From: JANXSG01 sp038203935
Lineage (GTDB): Bacteria > Armatimonadota > Chthonomonadetes > Chthonomonadales > Chthonomonadaceae
DNA: 64,000 bases
Assembly (NCBI GenBank): GCA_038203935.1
Contig: JBBRDM010000002.1
Coordinates: 14,220 to 78,219 of the forward strand
Direction of reading: 5' to 3'
Of the stretch, positions 17,652-25,789 are shown in pieces. Position 1 is the first letter of the stretch. The number at the start of each line of letters is the position of its first letter. A program made the position numbers and the translations under genes. A model generated the notes under the pieces. That model made no database searches, was not told where the DNA came from, and worked only from the letters and a program-made list of their open reading frames with translations.

Positions 17652-17853
17652 TCAAGAAGCAATGTTACATGAGTATGATTTTTCGGGTGGCACTCGCGAG
17701 AAGTATGCCGAGCGATATGCAAAGGGAAACAGTATGATCTTGCCGGAACCTGATCTGGCCGCTGTTTTCCCCACCGCGGAGGCTGTCAATGATGCATTAC
17801 GCTCAATAGTAAAGTTAGCTCAGCAGAGTGTTGACAAAGAGATGCTACTGTAG
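17635..17853 (+). CDS. Small antitoxin-like protein (EYDFS-GxREKYAERY family)
   Basis: 72 codons from ATG 17635 (an in-frame upstream ATG at 17611 would lie inside the PIN remnant). The pattern HEYDFSGGTREKYAERYAKG, then PDLAAVFPTAEAVNDALRSI and VKLAQQ is seen in small bacterial proteins encoded next to toxin-like or restriction-like genes. They resemble BrnA/ribbon-helix-helix-type antitoxins. No toxin is found downstream: the 140 bp to the next gene hold no recognisable frame. Likely an orphan antitoxin. Confidence 0.6.
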   Translation: MKKKIDQEAMLHEYDFSGGTREKYAERYAKGNSMILPEPDLAAVFPTAEAVNDALRSIVKLAQQSVDKEMLL

Positions 17854-17993
17854 TATATTCGAAAGAATCTCTAAATTCTTTATTTCGATGTTCGGCAGAG
17901 AATATAACGATCACTAACTTTCTGCCACTAGAACTTGAAAAAGCTATCAAATAGCATACCCAATTGAGACCGCTGTATTAGGAGTCAACATGG

Positions 17994-18593
17994 ATGCGTA
18001 AAACATATCACCATTTGTTCGTATGCTGCGTTATATTGATGAGTCTGGCGGCAATTAAAACGAATGGTCAAGACAAGCCGGCTCTACCGCGCTGGATACC
18101 CGACAAGTTACTTGCCAAGCGCCTTGGTACGGTCGTTAAAATTGAAAAATACACCCTCCAACCTCCTAAGGATTATCATTTTCTACATAAAAATGGTCCT
18201 GAAGGTGCGAAAATGTTCGCATGGGTCAGCGATGAGAGAAAAGACGGAACTAAGGCCACTCTTCTTCTCAACCTCGTAGCCCCACCAGTCGGTGAAGCAA
18301 CTAAGTATGCTCTTGATCAACTTGCCGATAAGCTGCTTGGAGGCGTGAAACGGCGCCGTACAAACTGGCACCAAGAGAAAACAGAAATAGGTTTAGTTAA
18401 TGGCTTGACATTTGCTAGAATAAATTGGACAGGGACGGAACCGATACACGATCTTAAAATGAAAGGCTTCAACTATGTTGCGATTGATGGAGATACTATT
18501 ATCCAGTTATCCAGTCAAGATATACTATCTGAAGCAAATCAGGCATTGCCAATAGCCGAGGCTGCGATCCTCACATTAAAAAAACAGCCATGA
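17994..18593 (+). CDS. Secreted hypothetical protein
   Basis: 199 aa with a signal peptide (YHHLFVCCVILMSLAAIKTN) and a probable cleavage near residues 24-27. The mature part is a compact alpha/beta domain (TVVKIEKYTLQPPKDYHFLH, KATLLLNLVAPPVG, GLTFARINWTGTEP) ending in a helix. It resembles secreted proteins of unknown function that measure-up to LppX/PsbP-like alpha-beta folds, but no family is assigned. GGAG at 17981-17984 is correctly spaced for ATG 17994; the nearer ATG at 17990 is out of frame. Confidence 0.65.
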   Translation: MRKTYHHLFVCCVILMSLAAIKTNGQDKPALPRWIPDKLLAKRLGTVVKIEKYTLQPPKDYHFLHKNGPEGAKMFAWVSDERKDGTKATLLLNLVAPPVGEATKYALDQLADKLLGGVKRRRTNWHQEKTEIGLVNGLTFARINWTGTEPIHDLKMKGFNYVAIDGDTIIQLSSQDILSEANQALPIAEAAILTLKKQP

Positions 18594-18737
18594 AGCATTT
18601 AGTTAGCCTTCACTATAACGAGCTTGTAATGGATGCAGATCAAGTGATCATGCGGTTTTTGTAAACACTAAAATCCCAAAATGCGCGTTTATAAATTTCG
18701 GCCATAGATTGTATTTATCGTTATCATATAGGTTAAG

Positions 18738-19193
18738 ATGAAAATTATTATCGATGATTTGACTGGTTCTGATATAAAGAGTTTATTGCAGGAACATCTT
18801 GCAAATATGTCGGCAATCTCACCGCCGGAAAGTAATCATGCGTTGGATGTCGATGCATTACGCCAGCCAGAAATTACTTTTTGGAGTGTCTGGGAAGGTG
18901 AGGAATTGGCCGGGTGTGTCGCCCTCAAAGAATTAGATTCTCAGCATGGCGAAATTAAATCTATGCGAACCGCATCTGCATTCCTGCGAAAAGGCGTTGC
19001 TTCGAGAATGCTGGAGCACATCATCACGGAAGCGAAACGTCGTAACTATATCAAGCTGAGTCTGGAAACAGGATCGATGATAGCTTTCGAACCGGCTCAC
19101 CATCTCTACTGGAAATTCGGATTTAAAGAGTGCGGTCCTTTCGCTAACTATATCGAAGACCCACTTAGTTTATTCATGACCATGGTGCTATAA
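18738..19193 (+). CDS. GNAT-family N-acetyltransferase (YsnE-like)
   Basis: 151 aa, one GNAT domain. The family signature is clear: ISPPESNHALDVDALRQPEI, TFWSVWEGEELAGCVALKEL, GEIKSMRT, the acetyl-CoA pyrophosphate loop FLRKGVASRMLEHIITEA, and LSLETGSMIAFEPAHHLYWK before FGFKECGPF. This set matches the YsnE/PhnO-like branch often found as a stand-alone gene. It would transfer acetyl from acetyl-CoA to a small amine or amino acid; the substrate is unknown. Confidence 0.9.
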   Translation: MKIIIDDLTGSDIKSLLQEHLANMSAISPPESNHALDVDALRQPEITFWSVWEGEELAGCVALKELDSQHGEIKSMRTASAFLRKGVASRMLEHIITEAKRRNYIKLSLETGSMIAFEPAHHLYWKFGFKECGPFANYIEDPLSLFMTMVL

Positions 19194-19254
19194 AGGTGTA
19201 GCCTACGATAAGCTGCATTCTGGTTGCGACCGATAAAGGATGTTGAGAATCAAA

Positions 19255-19953
19255 ATGGCAGTCACACTTAATCTTGAAGCAGAGCAAGAACAGTTGCTGC
19301 AGGAAATTGCAGCGGCTAACGGACTATCTGTTGAAGGTTATCTGCTCACTCTCATCGCTGCTATTACCTGCCCGAAATTAGCTGATACTGAAAAAGGGTT
19401 CTTAGCATCGATCAAGCGAAAACGAAATTCCTCTGAAAACGCACCAACCTCCCGAACCCTTGCAGAAAACGCCGTCCGACAGATGAAGGCTGACCTGCTT
19501 ATCTATAAAGAACAGGCTGTAGAAGCGGGGACGAAGGTGAACTTGCTTCGTAAACACACAGAACAGCAGCAACGAAAGATTTCTGAATTGGAACTACGGT
19601 CTCTGACATTCGCCCGTGATGGCGATAAAGACAAAGCATTGCGTTGTTTTCAGGAAAGCTGCATCTATGGTCAAAACCTGAAACATACCCTTCCTCAACT
19701 GGAAGAAGCAGGTAAAATTGCCGATGAGCTGCTTGCGGATTTCACGCAGAAAGATACTAAATTCCGTACACGCACTTTGAAGTCACAGCCAGCTGCTAAC
19801 GAATCGCTTCAGATTGAATATACAACGAGTCATCTGACGGCAGAAGAGATTCAAAAACGTATTCTTGAAACACACATCGCATCAGAAGAATGGGATACAC
19901 AATTTATCACTTGGGTAGATAGCATTACCGATTCTGTTCCGGCTGTATCCTGA
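19255..19953 (+). CDS. Ribbon-helix-helix-like N-terminus fused to a coiled-coil protein
   Basis: 232 aa from ATG 19255 (ATG 19240 is in frame but has no properly spaced ribosome-binding site). Residues 1-35 (MAVTLNLEAEQEQLLQEIAA followed by NGLSVEGYLLTLI) look like a ribbon-helix-helix antitoxin/DNA-binding segment. The central region is a long charged coiled coil (residues about 65-165), reminiscent of PspA-type helices (VRQMKADLLIYKEQAVEAGT). The C-terminus is acidic. No known family is assigned. It lies among toxin-antitoxin-type genes and could be a regulator or antitoxin-derived protein. Confidence 0.55.
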   Translation: MAVTLNLEAEQEQLLQEIAAANGLSVEGYLLTLIAAITCPKLADTEKGFLASIKRKRNSSENAPTSRTLAENAVRQMKADLLIYKEQAVEAGTKVNLLRKHTEQQQRKISELELRSLTFARDGDKDKALRCFQESCIYGQNLKHTLPQLEEAGKIADELLADFTQKDTKFRTRTLKSQPAANESLQIEYTTSHLTAEEIQKRILETHIASEEWDTQFITWVDSITDSVPAVS

Positions 19954-20070
19954 TGCGACACATAATATATTGTATAATGAGATATTGATTGAAGAGCTAT
20001 TAGTCAGACTTAGTTCTAGAGGGATGCCCGTACAGAAAAAATATTGTCCACGGGAGAATAAGGTACTCGT

Positions 20071-20343
20071 ATGACTATAACATTAGACTTGCCAGATGAA
20101 TTATCTTCACGATTGGTTGCACTTCTGCCGGAAGAAGCGTACAGTCGCTTTGCTGTATCTGCGATTGCTGAAGCTCTCCTTATGCAGGAACAAGACCCTC
20201 AGGACTCAATTGAATGCGCTGCGGCTGTTGAAGAGGCATTTGATGATATGCAAATGGACCGCAGCATCTCCTTAGAAGATGAGAAAGCGCGCTGGGATTC
20301 GATGAAGTCCAAGATTCTGAATATCACTCCCGCATCATCCTAA
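20071..20343 (+). CDS. Putative antitoxin paired with the ParE/RelE-like toxin
   Basis: 90 aa. MTITLDLPDELSSRLVALLP is a typical antitoxin N-terminus, with a ribbon-helix-helix-like strand and helix. The acidic tail (SIECAAAVEEAFDDMQMDRS, LEDEKARWD) would wrap the toxin. Its stop overlaps the toxin start by one base (TAATG), the usual coupling in toxin-antitoxin operons. GGGAGAATAAGG lies upstream. Confidence 0.72.
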   Translation: MTITLDLPDELSSRLVALLPEEAYSRFAVSAIAEALLMQEQDPQDSIECAAAVEEAFDDMQMDRSISLEDEKARWDSMKSKILNITPASS

Positions 20344-20741
20344 TGAGCGATCTGTCTCAAAGTATAGATACGTCGCTGACTTACGAGGTGCGTTTCACAG
20401 CACGCGCTCAACGTGATCTTGATATGGCGACTGTATACTTTGCTGAAACGGCATCCGCTGATGTCGCTATTGCCTGGCGAGAAGGCATATATCAGGCAAT
20501 AAGCTCTCTTTCTACTTTTCCTCGACGCTGTCCGCATGCTCCACAGAAATTTCGGCATGAGGTAAGACAGCTTTTATATCGCCGTCCGGGCAGCAAGATT
20601 TTCTACCGTATACTTTTTGCAATCACTAGTGAAGATATATCATTTGGAGGCGTACCAACAGTATATATTCTTCATATTCGACACGCTTCCACACGCCCAA
20701 TTACACGAAAACAAGCCCGCACCATCGAGGAAGAACTATAG
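20343..20741 (+). CDS. ParE/RelE-superfamily toxin
   Basis: 132 aa. The ParE/RelE fold is recognisable: YEVRFTARAQRDLDMATVYF, AIAWREGIYQAISSLSTFPR, CPHAPQKF, VRQLLYRRPGSKIFYRILFA and VYILHIRHASTRP. The final IRHxxR pattern is common in the plasmid-stabilisation ParE group. It would act as a gyrase poison or ribosome-dependent nuclease, held by the antitoxin at 20071..20343. It seems intact, unlike the neighbouring toxin-type genes. Confidence 0.85.
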   Translation: MSDLSQSIDTSLTYEVRFTARAQRDLDMATVYFAETASADVAIAWREGIYQAISSLSTFPRRCPHAPQKFRHEVRQLLYRRPGSKIFYRILFAITSEDISFGGVPTVYILHIRHASTRPITRKQARTIEEEL

Positions 20742-21022
20742 TAGAAAAAACTCCTTTACAATTGCATGAAGAAGCGAAGTCCGCTCTGATAGAGGCAGAA
20801 CGCATCTGGCATAGGTCTAAAAATGCTTTAGCCAACATTCGCCGTGAGCGGTTTAAGAATAACGGTAAAATTACTTAGGCAGAGTGAGTTCTGGAACGCA
20901 CTCATCTATTGGATGGGGCAGCATTGCAGGCGGCAAGGGATCATTTAGGTCTCATTCGAAGCACTATTTCCAAACCGAAATCAAGAATCGTACAGGTCGG
21001 CATACCAGATGAGGAACTATAG
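20741..21022 (+). pseudogene. Small hypothetical gene broken by two in-frame stops
   Basis: A 94-codon frame runs from 20741 to a stop at 21020 but is interrupted by TAG at 20876 and TGA at 20885. The parts read PLQLHEEAKSALIEAERIWH then RSKNALANIRRERF before the stops, and VLERTHLLDGAALQAARDHL, SRIVQVGIPDEEL after them. Both halves have normal protein-like composition and end with the same EEL-stop as the toxin upstream. No start codon is evident (the frame opens GTA GAA). Probably a decayed third gene of the toxin-antitoxin operon; family unknown. Confidence 0.5.
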
Positions 21023-21070
21023 CGGAAATCTCAATCGAGATTAAAGGCTAAAAGGTAGAAGGGCAGGATA

Positions 21071-22165
21071 ATGCAGAAGATTCGAGTTGCAATTTTGGGG
21101 CAAGGGAGAAGCGGGCGCGACATTCATGGGGCCTATCTCTCGAAGGATACGGATCGCTTTCAGATTGTTGCTGCCGTTGATCCCCTGGCGGAAAGACGCA
21201 GTCGCGCAGCTTCAGAATACGGTTGTGCGACTTATTCAGATTATACAGAGCTATTTGGACGCGATGATATTGAGATTGTAGTGAATGCCTCCCCAAGTAA
21301 GTTTCACGTTCCTATCAGCCTTGACTTGCTGCAGCACGGTTTCAATGTACTCTGCGAAAAGCCCCTCGCCTCCAAAGCCTCCGATGTGGATCGGCTCATC
21401 GAGACTTCTGAAAAATCAGGGAAACTGTTGGCCATCTTTCAGCAATCGCGCTTCGCACCCTATTTTCAGAAAATACGTGAAGTGATTGCTTCAGATGTAC
21501 TGGGAGAGATAGTTCAGATTTGCGTGGAGTTCAATGGCTTTTCGCGCCGTTACGATTGGCAGACCCTCACCAGCGAGATGGGAGGCAACTTGCTCAATAC
21601 CGGGCCGCACCCTCTGGATCAAGCTCTGCAGCTATTCGGAAACGATACTATGCCTGCCATACACTGCCTTATGCGGAACGCAACAAGTTATGGGACGGCA
21701 GAGGATCATGTGCTGCTCATTCTCAGCGGTGAGAAACGCCCCCTTATCCGCCTCGAAATCTCCTCATGTTGTCGGTTTCCTTCGTTTACCTACAATGTCT
21801 ACGGCACTCGTGGGGGCTTGAAGGGGACCTCGGAGCACCTGGAGTGGGAGTACTACAATCCCGCAACTGCCAGCGAACTGCATCTCACGACGACGCCTCT
21901 TGTTTCAGCGGAGGGAATGCCAGCATACTGCAGCGACTCGCTGGAATGGACCAAAGAGGAGTGGGACGCCCCGAAAGGCCAAGGGTTATTCGATGGCATG
22001 TCCCATGCGTTCTACTCAATGCTCTACCGCACTCTCACAGAAGGCGTGCCTCTAGAGATCACTCCCCAGCAGGTACGCCAGCAGATCGCCGTAATTGAGG
22101 AGTGCCAGCGCCAAAACCCGCACATCTACGGATCAGCTGCCCAGGGCACACCCTATCCAGCCTGA
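21071..22165 (+). CDS. Gfo/Idh/MocA-family oxidoreductase
   Basis: 364 aa. The N-terminal Rossmann fold is MQKIRVAILGQGRSGRDIHG, followed by FQIVAAVDPLAERR and the family signature FNVLCEKPLASKASDVDRLI with its catalytic-type Lys in EKP. The C-terminal domain contains GGNLLNTGPHPLDQALQLFG, whose His-Asp pair (GPHPLD) is typical. It should oxidise or reduce a sugar or inositol-like substrate with NAD(P). AGAAGGGCAGG precedes the ATG. No operon partner is present. The sugar is unknown. Confidence 0.93.
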   Translation: MQKIRVAILGQGRSGRDIHGAYLSKDTDRFQIVAAVDPLAERRSRAASEYGCATYSDYTELFGRDDIEIVVNASPSKFHVPISLDLLQHGFNVLCEKPLASKASDVDRLIETSEKSGKLLAIFQQSRFAPYFQKIREVIASDVLGEIVQICVEFNGFSRRYDWQTLTSEMGGNLLNTGPHPLDQALQLFGNDTMPAIHCLMRNATSYGTAEDHVLLILSGEKRPLIRLEISSCCRFPSFTYNVYGTRGGLKGTSEHLEWEYYNPATASELHLTTTPLVSAEGMPAYCSDSLEWTKEEWDAPKGQGLFDGMSHAFYSMLYRTLTEGVPLEITPQQVRQQIAVIEECQRQNPHIYGSAAQGTPYPA

Positions 22166-22429
22166 GTGGAAAGACATCTTGAGTCGCTTAAGCTATTCCC
22201 CATATCTGCCTGGTGCGGCCAGAACCAAATGCATCGCATGCACAGGGATCGGCCGAATGCCTGCCAAGAAGGTAATTCACGCCCAGGAAAGCACACATAT
22301 AAAGCATTCAAGAGAGCTGATTAACGCAAATAATAATGCAAACTTTCTTCACTCAAATTCCTATATTCTGAAGCAGCCAATCTCGAAATATACATTCTTT
22401 AAGAATGAAAGGATGTATATTGTGATTAT
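22166..22429. other. Intergenic region
   Basis: No gene found. A near-palindrome, AATATACAT (about 22387-22395) and ATGTATATT (about 22413-22421), lies just upstream of the DUF433 fragment and may have been its operator. Confidence 0.4.
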
Positions 22430-22535
22430 TTGAACTATCAAAATATCATAACACTAGCATCTGGAATGCGTGGCGGTCGCCCATGTATACGAGGGATGCG
22501 CATCGCCGTTTCAGATGTACGGGGATGGCTCGCCG
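22430..22535 (+). pseudogene. Truncated DUF433 antitoxin
   Basis: From TTG 22430 the frame reads NYQNIITLASGMRGGRPCIR then GMRIAVSDVRGWLAA, the first half of the DUF433 domain (GKRGGKPCIRG..I.V.DV..WLA). The expected continuation (E-E-I-L-x-D-F/Y-P-x-L) is missing. DUF433 proteins are antitoxins of DUF5615 PIN-like toxins. A fragment of that toxin follows at once in another frame, so a deletion appears to have joined the two genes. Confidence 0.65.
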
Positions 22536-22606
22536 CTATTGCCGCCCTCTTTGGTTCGCCTACCAGGGAAATATGGCTTCGATGTGGAAATCAACCGACC
22601 AGCAAA
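22536..22606 (+). pseudogene. Fragment of a DUF5615 PIN-like toxin
   Basis: In a frame shifted relative to the DUF433 fragment, LPPSLVRLPGKYGFDVE matches the usual start of DUF5615 toxins (D-x-N-L-P-P-x-L-V-x-x-L...G-x-D-V). The sequence upstream of it (the catalytic-type Asp) and everything downstream are lost. The fragment stops at the palindrome at 22607. Short match, so moderate confidence only. Confidence 0.45.
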
Positions 22607-22646
22607 ATCGTCGGCATTCTGCCTGTTCAGGCAGAATGCCGACGAT
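22607..22646. repeat. Perfect 40-bp palindrome with 2-nt loop
   Basis: Arms 22607-22625 and 22628-22646 (19 bp each, ATCGTCGGCATTCTGCCTG and complement) are perfect, with TT between them. There is no T-run on either side, so it is not a normal terminator. It sits exactly where the DUF5615 fragment ends and looks like a short palindromic mobile or REP-type unit. Confidence 0.85.
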
Positions 22647-23160
22647 ACAACTGCATTTGATAAAGACAGCACGTTCTCTCGCATTGAGAGTTCCTAGTCC
22701 TCGTTCCTTCCGTCTAAGCTTCTCGGCTAGATTTAGGTACATATTTGCATAGAAGCCATTGCAGGAAAGTGTGACGCCCCTCTTCAAAAGATCCATGTGT
22801 TCTCATCTTCATTTTCTGACCCTATATTCATTGATAACTAAGCTCAATCACCACCGACAATATTGGACACATCCCGATGCGCTAAAAAATCCACCTGTGA
22901 GCGTAGTGCTGTTCGTATTAGTTCTGAGGCGGCATCAGACATCGAAAGTCAAGGAATAACCGGCCGCTTATCCAGCAAATCAAGAGCAAGCCTAAGAATG
23001 TATTAATAGGACGCTGTCGAAGTTCAAAGGAGCAGGTAAGCTTTTTAAAATAACTCTCAATCAATGCGGTTATTAAAATCTGGATAATTTGAGAATAACC
23101 CGCACAAAAATCCAAAGATCCAAATTAATCATACATTGCAATAAATATCCGGTGAAAACT
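22647..23160. other. Intergenic region
   Basis: About 510 bp with no convincing gene or RNA. A minus-strand frame (22560..22796) is partly made by the palindrome and shows no family. Confidence 0.4.
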
Positions 23161-24789
23161 TCATTTTTTATAAACTGCTGCGGCGTCACCTTTGCTCAGC
23201 GGAAGCCGCTTTTTTAACTTCCAGGCTCCGTACCAGATCACTAGATAGTAGGACCCAATCAAAATAGGATGTGGTGTGGCAGCAGAGAAGCAGGACCAGC
23301 TAAAACCCGAGCAAGTCTGAATAACCCAGATCAGCAGCGATAAAAGCGGGGCAAGAATCAATGCTATCGCGGGGAAAACTGCCGACAGAAATCCAAGGGG
23401 AATAATAATACTCAAAAGGGGCACAGAAAGGGAGTTTGCCAATAATGAGACAAGTGAAAAGGTATGAAAATAGGCCGCAATAAGCGGCAGCGAGCCGATC
23501 TGAGCAGCAAATGACAGCATAATTGAACCGGCAAAAATCTCAAATCCTAATACGAATAGTCTTGATGGTTGTTTATCGTGAAACATTCGATACTGCGCAT
23601 TATTAAGCAGCCGCTCACCGAAAGGAAGCAGATGCGCTATGGTGATCACCGCTGCAAACGTCAACTGGAAACCGGCATCGAACAGCTGGAAAGGATTCCA
23701 AATCAGAATGGTGAGAGCGGTAAGAGCCAGCGCATTCCATATATCGAACTCGCGCTCCAGAAGAATACTGGCTAGATAGATTCCTGCGAGAAGCGCCGCC
23801 CTAGTCACTGCTGGCCGCCCTCCTGCCATCAAAGCAAACAAGATAAGCAGCAGTATAGTAAAGATAATCGCTGGTTTTCGCTGCACCCCTATGCGCCAGA
23901 AAAGTCCTCGAATTAGGATGACTACAATCCCCACATGCAGCCCTGCCGTAGCAAGAATATGCTCGGTACCTGTTCGTTCAAAATCTTCCAGAACACGAGA
24001 GCTAAGTCCGCTTTTATCACCGAGCAGTATTCCTTGAAGAAGTCCCGAATTTATTGCAGAAAATGATGCGTTGAATCTGTATTTGAAAAGATTTCTGAAT
24101 TTTATAGCCAGCCAGAGAATCGGCTCATCAGGGAAACGCTTATACGGGAGTATTGTGCAGTCCTTTGGATGAGTTATGTAGAGTGCAGCCGAAGTTCCTC
24201 GTCGCCATTCTCGTTCCGCGAAGTCAAAGCCGCCAGGATTTCGTGCGCCGGCAGCATATTTTAGGTCCCCATTTAGCTCTACCAGATCACCAAAAAAAGG
24301 AGGGTGGAATGCTGCGCCACTCTCCTTCAGCGTTTTTCGTTCGCCATTCAAGATCAGGAATACATCGATACTTTGATCCGAATTGCGCATCCCGTCCATA
24401 TCTCTGATTTTCACTGTAAACGAGGCGGAGCCCCGATCATCAGATGACTTTGACGGGCGAATTAATACATCTGATTCGACAGTTCCACGCACTGTTTTGT
24501 GCCCGGAGTCGAATTGGGTGATATCATTGAAATTAAGTTTCTCCTGCGAGAAACACCGCAGACAGCCCAGCAGTACGAATCCGAGGACTATTCCACTGGA
24601 TGCCCAGTAAGCACGCTTTGTGACCGCGCACAAAATGCAGCAAATACCAAGAAGTCCACAGCCTGCTAATTTAAGCACTGGACTCCATAACTCAACTGCA
24701 ATACCAATCCCAAATGATATAGTGAGAACTACGAGCGGACGACTCAACTGACTCCACCCACTGTATGGCAGGAGCAGCAGGCAGTACAT
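23161..24789 (-). CDS. comEC: ComEC/Rec2-family DNA-uptake channel, core domain only
   Basis: 542 aa with many membrane segments. The N-terminal OB-like DUF4131 region contains RGTVESDVL and GDLVELNGDLKYAAGARNPG followed by GFDFAEREWRRGT. The competence domain signature is present: GLLQGILLGDKSGLSSRVLE, TGTEHILATAGLHVGIVV, ALMAGGRPAVTRAALLAGIY. The protein stops soon after the last helix, so the C-terminal metallo-beta-lactamase domain found in many ComEC proteins is absent. It would carry single-stranded DNA across the inner membrane in natural transformation. No other competence gene is adjacent. Confidence 0.9.
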   Translation of the reverse strand: MYCLLLLPYSGWSQLSRPLVVLTISFGIGIAVELWSPVLKLAGCGLLGICCILCAVTKRAYWASSGIVLGFVLLGCLRCFSQEKLNFNDITQFDSGHKTVRGTVESDVLIRPSKSSDDRGSASFTVKIRDMDGMRNSDQSIDVFLILNGERKTLKESGAAFHPPFFGDLVELNGDLKYAAGARNPGGFDFAEREWRRGTSAALYITHPKDCTILPYKRFPDEPILWLAIKFRNLFKYRFNASFSAINSGLLQGILLGDKSGLSSRVLEDFERTGTEHILATAGLHVGIVVILIRGLFWRIGVQRKPAIIFTILLLILFALMAGGRPAVTRAALLAGIYLASILLEREFDIWNALALTALTILIWNPFQLFDAGFQLTFAAVITIAHLLPFGERLLNNAQYRMFHDKQPSRLFVLGFEIFAGSIMLSFAAQIGSLPLIAAYFHTFSLVSLLANSLSVPLLSIIIPLGFLSAVFPAIALILAPLLSLLIWVIQTCSGFSWSCFSAATPHPILIGSYYLVIWYGAWKLKKRLPLSKGDAAAVYKK

Positions 24790-24819
24790 TGCGATATTGC
24801 TGCAGCAGGTAGCATAGCG

Positions 24820-25242
24820 CTATAATTTCACATCGATAATGCCGCTGACTCCTACTCCCGGCACCCTCTTAATGTCGGAAACGCTTTTGCTGGCGATTGG
24901 GATCAAGGCACGAAAGCGCATTCCGAGCGGGCCGAATTTACCCTCAATCTGTGCGACTGCCTTCACTTTTTCAACGGCTTCGCGCGGACCGGCCACCTGC
25001 ACCGCGCCAGCGTATGCACCCGTTCCTAGTGAGAGAACAGGAACTACTTTGGTGTCGAATGCAGTTCCAACATTGTTGGTTTTAGTCACGGAGTTGATGG
25101 CTTTGTTAATTTCCGGGCCAAATTTATCCACAGCGAGCATTATTCCGCCGCCTTTTAAAATTTTATCAAGCTGGGGCGCGGCTGATACCGCTGCTCCGAG
25201 ACATGCTACCACAACAATAATTGCAATTTTTCGATAAATCAT
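24820..25242 (-). CDS. Small secreted protein of unknown function
   Basis: 140 aa with a signal peptide (KIAIIVVVACLGAAVSAAP). The mature part begins QLDKILKGGGIMLAVDKFGP and includes VVPVLSLGTGAYAGAVQVAG, REAVEKVKAVAQIEGKFG and a C-terminal DIKRVPGVGVSGIIDVKL. This regular alpha/beta pattern looks like a compact conserved domain, but I do not recognise the family. The start codon overlaps the stop of the upstream HTH gene by 4 nt, with GGAG just before it, so the pair is translationally coupled. Confidence 0.72.
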   Translation of the reverse strand: MIYRKIAIIVVVACLGAAVSAAPQLDKILKGGGIMLAVDKFGPEINKAINSVTKTNNVGTAFDTKVVPVLSLGTGAYAGAVQVAGPREAVEKVKAVAQIEGKFGPLGMRFRALIPIASKSVSDIKRVPGVGVSGIIDVKL

Positions 25243-25592
25243 TGCTTCTCTCCTTGATCGATTTGATCTGAATCTTTCGGTGGGAATGAGGAAGAGAGTA
25301 AACGTTCAGGGCGCAGCATGCCCTCCTCTTCTGCCCATTTGATGACATTGCGCCAGTCTGGTGAACCTATAAGATGATCGGTGCTGAGTTTTTGAATGAG
25401 GCCTGTCATGAAATGCTGTACATAATCAGGAGTGAGCGCGAGCTCGCGTGCAATTTCGCCAATCTGATACTCCTGAGCCGAGAGAATTACTATTTTTCGC
25501 TGGTCTGCACTCAGCGCTTCCAGTATGCGCGAGTTGGACTGCCTGTGGATGCGTTCCTGCTTTTTATAACGAATTCGGGCTTTTGTCCTCAA
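25239..25592 (-). CDS. Small protein with sigma-region-4/LuxR-like helix-turn-helix
   Basis: 117 aa from a TTG start at 25592 preceded by AGGGGGG; there is no early in-frame ATG. Residues about 22-75 (ILEALSADQRKIVILSAQEY, QIGEIARELALTPDYVQHFM) resemble the LuxR or sigma-region-4 helix-turn-helix, including the I-x-x-I-A-x-E-L recognition pattern. It has no receiver or sigma-2 domain. Overlap by 4 nt with the secreted-protein gene suggests it controls or co-functions with it. Moderate confidence for DNA binding. Confidence 0.65.
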   Translation of the reverse strand: MRTKARIRYKKQERIHRQSNSRILEALSADQRKIVILSAQEYQIGEIARELALTPDYVQHFMTGLIQKLSTDHLIGSPDWRNVIKWAEEEGMLRPERLLSSSFPPKDSDQIDQGEKQ

Positions 25593-25789
25593 ATTCCCCC
25601 CTAGTGTTATTTTAGTGCCATTCAGTATTTCGATTACAGGGATTTTTCAACGAACATTCGCTCAGTTCCTCCGTAATATGTTCCCGTCCTTATGCCGGAT
25701 TCTTACCAATATTTCTGATGAGAATATACAATAAGACGAAACCACTTCGGGATTTGTATGTCTTTTACTCCTGAAGTGAATTCGGCTTA

